Virus record (IMG/VR): IMGVR_UViG_3300042402_001342
Span: 1 to 25,722 of that record
DNA from: a virus
DNA: 25,722 bases
Direction: 5' to 3' (one strand)
Positions within the stretch are counted from its first letter, which is position 1, and every line of letters begins with the position of its first letter. Of this stretch, positions 22,422 through 25,722 are shown piece by piece. Made by a program: the position numbers and the translations under genes. The notes beneath the pieces are model-generated. The model saw nothing but the letters and a program-made list of their open reading frames with translations. It ran no database searches and had not been told where the DNA came from.

Positions 22422-22450
22422 TTGACCTCTAGCTCAATGTTTGTTACAAT
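22422..22450 (+). promoter_or_regulatory. Promoter TTGACC-N17-TACAAT driving a leaderless mRNA
   Basis: TTGACC (22422-22427), 17 bases, TACAAT (22445-22450), six bases, then ATG at 22457, so transcription would begin at the start codon itself. The -10 context TGTTACAATT is the same 10-mer found at the 3154 promoter. A 9-bp inverted repeat brackets the -10 box. Confidence 0.72.
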
Positions 22451-22457
22451 TGAGCTA
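22430..22457. promoter_or_regulatory. Inverted repeat bracketing the -10 box, candidate operator
   Basis: TAGCTCAAT (22430-22438) and ATTGAGCTA (22449-22457) are exact reverse complements separated by 10 bases containing the first part of the -10 region. Because the predicted transcript starts at 22457, this repeat is not transcribed and would act at the DNA level, for instance as a dimer-binding site. Confidence 0.5.
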
Positions 22458-22894
22458 TGACAAAGATGTGTGTAAAATGTGGAGTTACAAAGCCACTTGA
22501 CCTATTTGCAAAAGCAAGTAGGTACAAGGACGGCAGAAGAAGTTATTGTAAAGGATGTCACTCTATTTATATGAGTGATTATTATAAAAAAAATCCAGAA
22601 AAGTTATTAAGCGAAGCAAAACTAAAGTCTGCTAAAAATAGGACGAACTGGAAAAGGCATAAGTTATCTGAAGAAGAATACAATAATCTTTATGAAATTT
22701 ATGATGGTAAGTGTCACTCATGCAAAGATAGAAAAGCTACGAACATAGATCATGATCACCTATGCTGCTCAGGATCATTTTCTTGTGGAAAATGTGTTAG
22801 AGGAATCTTATGTAATCAGTGCAATACAGCTTTAGGATTGCTAGGAGATAGTACAGAAAAAATTAAAAGCCTTTTAAAATATTCACAGTTTTAA
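22457..22894 (+). CDS. Recombination endonuclease VII-type HNH nuclease, 145 aa
   Basis: A His-Me-finger nuclease that would cut branched or nicked DNA. An N-terminal zinc module CVKCGVTKPLDLFAKASRYK with YCKGCHSIYM is followed by the core: CHSCKDRKATNIDHDH (catalytic His region, near residues 90-100), then CVRGILCNQCNTALGLLGDS, the signature of endonuclease VII family members. In T4 this enzyme resolves junctions ahead of packaging. The start has no Shine-Dalgarno sequence and fits leaderless expression. Family members may also be mobile homing-type enzymes, but no flanking insertion signs are seen. Confidence 0.87.
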   Translation: MTKMCVKCGVTKPLDLFAKASRYKDGRRSYCKGCHSIYMSDYYKKNPEKLLSEAKLKSAKNRTNWKRHKLSEEEYNNLYEIYDGKCHSCKDRKATNIDHDHLCCSGSFSCGKCVRGILCNQCNTALGLLGDSTEKIKSLLKYSQF

Positions 22895-22900
22895 ATGTAT

Positions 22901-22975
22901 CTCCCCGTATTGGCAATGGTTTCTACCCATTAGGCGCATAACGGATCAATGCACGTTCGAATCGTGTCGGGGAGA
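22901..22975 (+). tRNA. Aberrant tRNA-Arg-like gene (anticodon TCT), D arm nearly absent
   Basis: Seventy-five bases with a perfect 7-bp acceptor (CTCCCCG/CGGGGAG, discriminator A) and a complete T arm (GCACG-TTCGAAT-CGTGT). An ideal anticodon arm is AATGG-TTTCTAC-CCATT (22915-22931), with T33 and A37, placing TCT at 22922-22924. Only seven bases (TATTGGC) lie between acceptor and anticodon stem, so no D arm can form; 19 bases (22932-22950) fill the variable region. Bases ATTG (22909-22912) could pair with CAAT (22947-22950). Either a truncated-D-arm tRNA, a decayed gene or a tRNA-like RNA. The anticodon would read AGA. Confidence 0.6.
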
Positions 22976-22979
22976 CCAT

Positions 22980-23050
22980 GCGGATGTTGCATATTGGTAG
23001 TGCCTCTGCCTTCCAAGCAGAAGGGGTGAGTTCGATTCTCATCATCCGCT
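22980..23050 (+). tRNA. tRNA-Gly (anticodon TCC)
   Basis: A 71-base cloverleaf. Acceptor GCGGATG/CATCCGC is fully paired with discriminator T, the usual glycine choice. D arm GCA...TGC has GG in the loop. Anticodon stem TCTGC/GCAGA with loop CTTCCAA gives TCC at 23012-23014. Variable region is 4 bases and the T arm is GTGAG-TTCGATT-CTCAT. CCA is not encoded. It follows the tRNA-Arg-like gene by four bases, so both are probably cut from one transcript. Confidence 0.93.
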
Positions 23051-23062
23051 CAAAAGAAAAAA

Positions 23063-23071
23063 TGGTATAAT
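23063..23071 (+). promoter_or_regulatory. Extended -10 promoter for hsp20
   Basis: TGGTATAAT (TG at 23063-23064, TATAAT at 23066-23071), 12 bases after tRNA-Gly. The start near 23078 falls inside a small inverted repeat ATTGG-CTGT-CCAAT (23075-23088). The leader of about 54 bases ends in a strong GAAGGAGG site. No -35 and no recognisable heat-shock operator are seen. Confidence 0.6.
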
Positions 23072-23131
23072 AAGATTGGCTGTCCAATAGGAGGCCACTA
23101 AATTAATTTATTCGCTTGAAGGAGGAATAAT

Positions 23132-23608
23132 ATGGTTAACACATTCTCACTGGATCTTTTTAAGGATCCTTTTTTTATTGGTTGGGATCGCCATTTTCAA
23201 GATCTCGAAAAGGTAATGCATAATTCAACAAGCTACCCACCATACAATTTGGTTGAGGTGAGCGAAGACACTTATATGATTGAACTAGCTTTGGCTGGAT
23301 TTAAGAAAGAAGACATTTCTATTGAACAAGAAAAGAATGTCTTAACAATTAAGGGATCTTCGCAGGAAGATGAAAACAATTATATTCATAAAGGAATTGG
23401 TGCAAGAGCATTTACACGAACATTTTCTTTATCTGAATATATGAACGTAACAGGGGTTGTCATGGAAAATGGCGTCCTTCGTGTTCTTATTGTTAAGTTA
23501 GTTCCAGAAGAAGCAAAACCAAAAACATTTGAAATTCTTGATTCTTTTACACCAGAAGAGAAGGTCTTTGCCCCATCGTCACGTAAGAAGAAGAGAGAAA
23601 TAGTATAA
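23132..23608 (+). CDS. Small heat shock protein, Hsp20/alpha-crystallin family
   Basis: A 158-residue ATP-independent chaperone that holds unfolding proteins. The N-terminal arm is hydrophobic (FSLDLFKDPFFIGWDRHFQD). The alpha-crystallin domain spans roughly residues 35-130: YPPYNLVEVSEDTYMIELAL, AGFKKEDISIEQEKNVLTIK, GIGARAFTRTFSL, and GVLRVLIVKL in the A-x-x-x-n-G-v-L place. The C-terminal tail is basic (SSRKKKREIV) and lacks a clear I-x-I motif. Hsp20 proteins are also known in cyanophages, where they are thought to help virion assembly. A strong ribosome-binding site and own promoter suggest high expression. Confidence 0.93.
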   Translation: MVNTFSLDLFKDPFFIGWDRHFQDLEKVMHNSTSYPPYNLVEVSEDTYMIELALAGFKKEDISIEQEKNVLTIKGSSQEDENNYIHKGIGARAFTRTFSLSEYMNVTGVVMENGVLRVLIVKLVPEEAKPKTFEILDSFTPEEKVFAPSSRKKKREIV

Positions 23609-23609
23609 T
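23604..23609 (+). promoter_or_regulatory. -10 box for the structured leader RNA
   Basis: Perfect TATAAT at 23604-23609, overlapping the hsp20 stop. The expected start near 23616 is exactly the first base of the CTGC strand of the first RNA helix. The -35 region is unremarkable. Confidence 0.5.
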
Positions 23610-23615
23610 ATAAAT

Positions 23616-23712
23616 CTGCACCCCGTCACTGGGGAGTCGCAGACGACGGGTCGCTACCCGTAGGATGGACCTGAGCATGTCTATAAACTGCTCATTAATA
23701 TTAAGGAGAATC
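23616..23712 (+). ncRNA. Candidate structured leader RNA / riboswitch-like element before the SNase gene
   Basis: GC-rich island in AT-rich DNA with several helices. P1 is TCTGC (23615-23619) with GCAGA (23639-23643), closing an inner CCCC (23621-23624)/GGGG (23631-23634). P2 is ACGGGT (23646-23651)/ACCCGT (23656-23661). P3 is TGAGCA (23672-23677)/TGCTCA (23689-23694). An alternative helix CCCGTC (23622-23627)/GACGGG (23645-23650) excludes both inner P1 and P2, a switch-like layout. An AAGGAGA site and the SNase ATG follow at once. No T-run and no known riboswitch class recognised. Confidence 0.5.
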
Positions 23713-24120
23713 ATGTTTGAGTATTATGTAAAAAAGGTTAGTAAGGTTGTGGATGGAGACACAATAGATGTAGACATTGATCTTGGATTTGATATCTCGT
23801 TTAGTTCAAGAGTTCGTTTGGCAGGAATAGATACTCCAGAAAGTAGAACAACAGACAAGATTGAAAAAGCATTAGGCCTTGAAGCTAAAGCATATTTAAA
23901 GAATGCAATTGATTCAGCAAAAACTGTTGTTATTAAAACAGAAAAAATGAATTCTTCAGAAAAATATGGAAGAATTTTAGGTTGGATATTTTTAGACGGA
24001 TCTGATGTTTCTATCAATCAAAAAATGATTAATGATGGTCATGCGTGGGGATATATGGGAGAGACTAAGGTCAAAGATTTTGATGCCTTAGCAAAAGCGA
24101 GAAAAAAGAGCGGGAAGTAA
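23713..24120 (+). CDS. Staphylococcal nuclease-like (SNase/thermonuclease) protein, 135 aa
   Basis: OB-fold, calcium-type nuclease. The start at 23713 has AAGGAG; a longer reading to 23665 is possible but would run through the structured RNA. Catalytic residues line up: VDGDTIDVDID (metal Asp), R35 in RVRLAGIDTPE with E43, and R87 in KYGRILGWIF, the same set as the classic enzyme. There is no signal peptide, so unlike the secreted bacterial nuclease this one should act in the cytoplasm, perhaps degrading host DNA or RNA. It overlaps the next start (TAATG) and is preceded by a structured leader that may control it. Confidence 0.9.
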   Translation: MFEYYVKKVSKVVDGDTIDVDIDLGFDISFSSRVRLAGIDTPESRTTDKIEKALGLEAKAYLKNAIDSAKTVVIKTEKMNSSEKYGRILGWIFLDGSDVSINQKMINDGHAWGYMGETKVKDFDALAKARKKSGK

Positions 24121-24308
24121 TGCCAGTATACGAGTATCGTTGTATTGATGATGAAGAACATCCAATCATCGAAATAACAAGAGGTATAATGGATACAGAA
24201 TCCATTTATAAATGTGATGTTTGTAAGTCATTAATGACAAGACATTTCACTCCATTTGGAATTCAATTTAAAGGATCTGGGTTTTACAAGACAGATAATC
24301 CTAAATGA
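24120..24308 (+). CDS. FmdB-like zinc-ribbon protein, 62 aa
   Basis: MPVYEYRC at the N-terminus and CDVCKSLMTRHFTPFG, then FKGSGFYKTDNPK, match the FmdB-type putative regulatory ribbon, whose family ends in the same G-S-G-F-Y-x-T-D motif. The first knuckle has only one Cys (YRCIDDEEHP) where the family usually has CxxC, so the zinc site may be three-cysteine or use His. Coupled to the SNase gene by a TAATG overlap. Role unknown; FmdB-type proteins are found widely in bacteria and phages. Confidence 0.82.
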   Translation: MPVYEYRCIDDEEHPIIEITRGIMDTESIYKCDVCKSLMTRHFTPFGIQFKGSGFYKTDNPK

Positions 24309-24313
24309 TTTAA

Positions 24314-24322
24314 TGCTATAAT
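24314..24322 (+). promoter_or_regulatory. Extended -10 promoter for the PA14-domain gene
   Basis: TGCTATAAT: TG at 24314-24315 and TATAAT at 24317-24322, five bases after the FmdB-like stop. Preceded by the same TTTAATGCTATA string as the recA promoter. A start near 24329 leaves about 31 bases of leader with AGGAG (24349-24353) before the TTG start. Confidence 0.65.
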
Positions 24323-24359
24323 TAACTAAATAGACAATAGGTTTGTTTAGGAGTTATAG

Positions 24360-25722
24360 TTGACTGGGACACAAGCATGGAGATTATCATTAGCCGCCAT
24401 TTTAATGTTTGGATGGGTATTTCTTACTCCTGCCCACGGAGATGATCCACTTAGCGTAGCTGCTCAAGAAATACAAGAGCTTAATAATAAAGTATCTAAT
24501 TTAGCTTATCAAGATGATTTTATAGATCTTATAGACATAGCAGAAAATAAATTTACATATGCTAAAAATGCGATGGATCTTAAAGAAGATGCATATGATG
24601 CCTATGATGATGCAGTAGATGCAGAAGCATCAGCCTTAGAGGCAAAAGTCCTTGCCCAGTCAAATGTAGATGCACAAACAGCAGTAGTAGCACTAGCACT
24701 TGAACATAAAGACAGCGCACTTGAAGATAAGAATGATGCACAGGATGCACTCAGCATAGCCAATATTAATGTTCAAACCACCCAATCAAATATGCAAAAT
24801 GCTGGTGGAACTGGGCTTTCCTATACAGTTTATAACCTATTAAGAAATGGTAATCAAGCAGTTACTGGATCTGTAATATGTACTGGCACATGGAACTCAA
24901 ATCATATGCAGCTTCCAGTATGTGGAAATAGATATGAAAACTTTATAGTTAATTTTAGTGGTAGGATTACAGTACCTTCATGGTTTACTCAAACATATTT
25001 TGCAGGTTATACCGACGATGGGTTTAGAATGTATGTCGATGGACAACTGGCTGTAAATAACTGGGTAGAGCAAGGAACAACATGGAGCGATTATTCTCCA
25101 GTATATGATGTTAGTGAAGACAAAACTTTAGATGTAGAAATATGGTGGTATAACGGTGGAGGCCCAGGTTCATATCATCTTGGATGGGGGATTCCTGGAG
25201 GATGGACTGGGGCAGGATGCGACTACGCTGGAAATCCAAGGGTTTGGGGACAAGATTTTAGTTGTAATCTTAACACATTTTCTCACGGGCCTGGAGCAAC
25301 ACAAGAGCAAATAGATGAATACAATAATGCAGTTGCAGAAAGGGCTACAGCGCAAACAAATTATAACAATAAGTCTGCAGTATACAATGATAAGCTTGTA
25401 GTATACAACTCTGAAAACGCAACGCTGTCATCAATGAATCAGATTTTACAAACAAAGACACAGGAGCATCTTGATGCCGTTGCGGACACAGAAGATGCTC
25501 TAGATTTAAAGAATAGTAGAATAAATACATATGATCAATCTATAATTGATTTAAATTCTGCTATTGAAGATGCATGGAACTATTATTTTGAACAATCTGA
25601 AAGAGAATTAAACGCCGCAATTGCACAAGCAGCAGCAAACGCTGCAGCAAATCAGCCAACACCAGAACCAAGCCCAGAACCAACAGACGAGCCTACATCT
25701 GAACCAACAGACGAGCCTACAT
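24360..25722 (+). CDS. Predicted secreted protein: signal peptide, coiled coils, PA14-like domain, Pro-rich tail (3' partial)
   Basis: An open frame of 454 codons to the window edge, starting at TTG 24360 with AGGAG seven bases upstream. Residues 1-27 are a Sec signal peptide (W7-R8, hydrophobic LSLAAILMFGWVFL, then TPAHG before DD). Residues about 30-150 and 312-430 are Ala/Asp/Glu-rich coiled coil. Residues about 151-311 look like a PA14 domain: FAGYTDDGFRMYVDGQLAVN, NWVEQGTTW, then VEIWWYNGGGPGSYHLGW, the DDG-x-x-x-x-V-D-G...W pattern of carbohydrate-binding PA14 modules; four cysteines could form disulfides. From about residue 433 the tail repeats Glu-Pro-Thr/Ser units, as in wall-spanning segments. 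Unknown function; likely exported by the infected cell. Confidence 0.8.
   Translation, partial: MTGTQAWRLSLAAILMFGWVFLTPAHGDDPLSVAAQEIQELNNKVSNLAYQDDFIDLIDIAENKFTYAKNAMDLKEDAYDAYDDAVDAEASALEAKVLAQSNVDAQTAVVALALEHKDSALEDKNDAQDALSIANINVQTTQSNMQNAGGTGLSYTVYNLLRNGNQAVTGSVICTGTWNSNHMQLPVCGNRYENFIVNFSGRITVPSWFTQTYFAGYTDDGFRMYVDGQLAVNNWVEQGTTWSDYSPVYDVSEDKTLDVEIWWYNGGGPGSYHLGWGIPGGWTGAGCDYAGNPRVWGQDFSCNLNTFSHGPGATQEQIDEYNNAVAERATAQTNYNNKSAVYNDKLVVYNSENATLSSMNQILQTKTQEHLDAVADTEDALDLKNSRINTYDQSIIDLNSAIEDAWNYYFEQSERELNAAIAQAAANAAANQPTPEPSPEPTDEPTSEPTDEPT
25677..25722 (+). repeat. 24-base tandem repeat coding for a Pro/Glu/Thr tail
   Basis: Two copies of a 24-base unit (starting GAACCAACAGACGAGCCTAC), at 25677-25700 and 25701-25722, the second cut by the window end. 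Each codes for EPTDEPTS. More copies may lie beyond the edge. Exact nucleotide identity points to recent duplication. Confidence 0.85.

Noticed and set aside
22457-22894. Homing endonuclease inserted in the genome
   Set aside because: No interrupted gene or intron edges nearby; the gene has its own promoter and family match to endonuclease VII.
22932-22950. Class II variable arm for the odd tRNA (Leu, Ser or Tyr)
   Set aside because: The 19 bases form no convincing stem (only two pairs, CG/CG), and the anticodon TCT is not of those families.
23616-23712. A fifth tRNA
   Set aside because: No TTCGA-type T loop and no acceptor pairing; the helices do not make a cloverleaf.
23665-23712. Longer N-terminus for the SNase protein, beginning MDLSMSINCS
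   Set aside because: It would translate through the structured leader, lacks a ribosome-binding site, and the ATG at 23713 has AAGGAG.
25170-25530. Two - strand frames of 61 codons near the right end
   Set aside because: They lie inside the + strand PA14-domain gene, whose signal peptide, domain order and ribosome-binding site are well supported.
1-25722. Prophage or temperate lifestyle
   Set aside because: No integrase, attachment site, repressor or host gene is visible; absence in one window does not exclude it elsewhere.

Overview
The window is one contiguous, densely coded piece of a tailed double-stranded DNA phage genome (Caudoviricetes). Every supportable gene is on the + strand. Most neighbours overlap by 1-20 bases (TAATG, ATGA and GTGA junctions), and DNA is AT-rich by eye. 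There is no integrase, excisionase or CI-like repressor here, so the piece reads as a lytic phage. The host is not directly shown. A DnaE-type polymerase, two promoters placed so that mRNAs would be leaderless, and a surface-protein-like repeat would suit an actinobacterial host of low to moderate GC, but that is inference.

Layout. (1) 1-3150: end of a structural module, with a tail fibre carrying a C-terminal S74 self-cleaving chaperone (its 5' end lies outside the window), a small coiled-coil protein, a surface-type repeat protein and a probable fibre or baseplate accessory protein. It closes with a promoter, palindrome and terminator at 3154-3218. (2) 3237-8683: metallophosphoesterase, small zinc and HTH proteins, DnaB-type helicase, DnaG-type primase, a single-strand-binding-like protein and tRNA-Leu. 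(3) 8683-16572: DNA polymerase III alpha, MazG-like pyrophosphohydrolase, RecA, a candidate PD-(D/E)XK nuclease, two tiny membrane proteins (one XapX), a Cas4/RecB-like nuclease, RuvC-like resolvase and small zinc/HTH proteins. (4) 16569-19247: a carbohydrate module with FkbM-like methyltransferase, GT32-like glycosyltransferase, sugar nucleotidyltransferase, an Nmad1-like protein and a mannose-6-phosphate isomerase-type cupin. (5) 19228-21807: terminase small (probable) and large subunits plus a zinc protein. (6) 21815-24308: tRNA-Met, small proteins, endonuclease VII, a strange tRNA-Arg-like gene, tRNA-Gly, Hsp20, a structured RNA leader, SNase nuclease and an FmdB-like zinc ribbon. (7) 24360 to the end: a secreted PA14-domain protein with its own promoter, running off the window.

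Together these encode a largely self-sufficient replication fork (helicase, primase, polymerase, SSB), a recombination and junction-resolution set (RecA, Cas4-like, RuvC-like, endonuclease VII, perhaps an Hjc-like enzyme), packaging, and accessory genes that may change glycans, nucleotides, protein folding or the host surface. The most unusual signals are a tRNA-Arg(UCU)-like gene with almost no D arm and an enlarged variable region, a promoter-driven RNA leader with mutually exclusive helices before the SNase gene, two leaderless promoters (one inside an inverted repeat), and the secreted PA14/coiled-coil/proline-rich protein.
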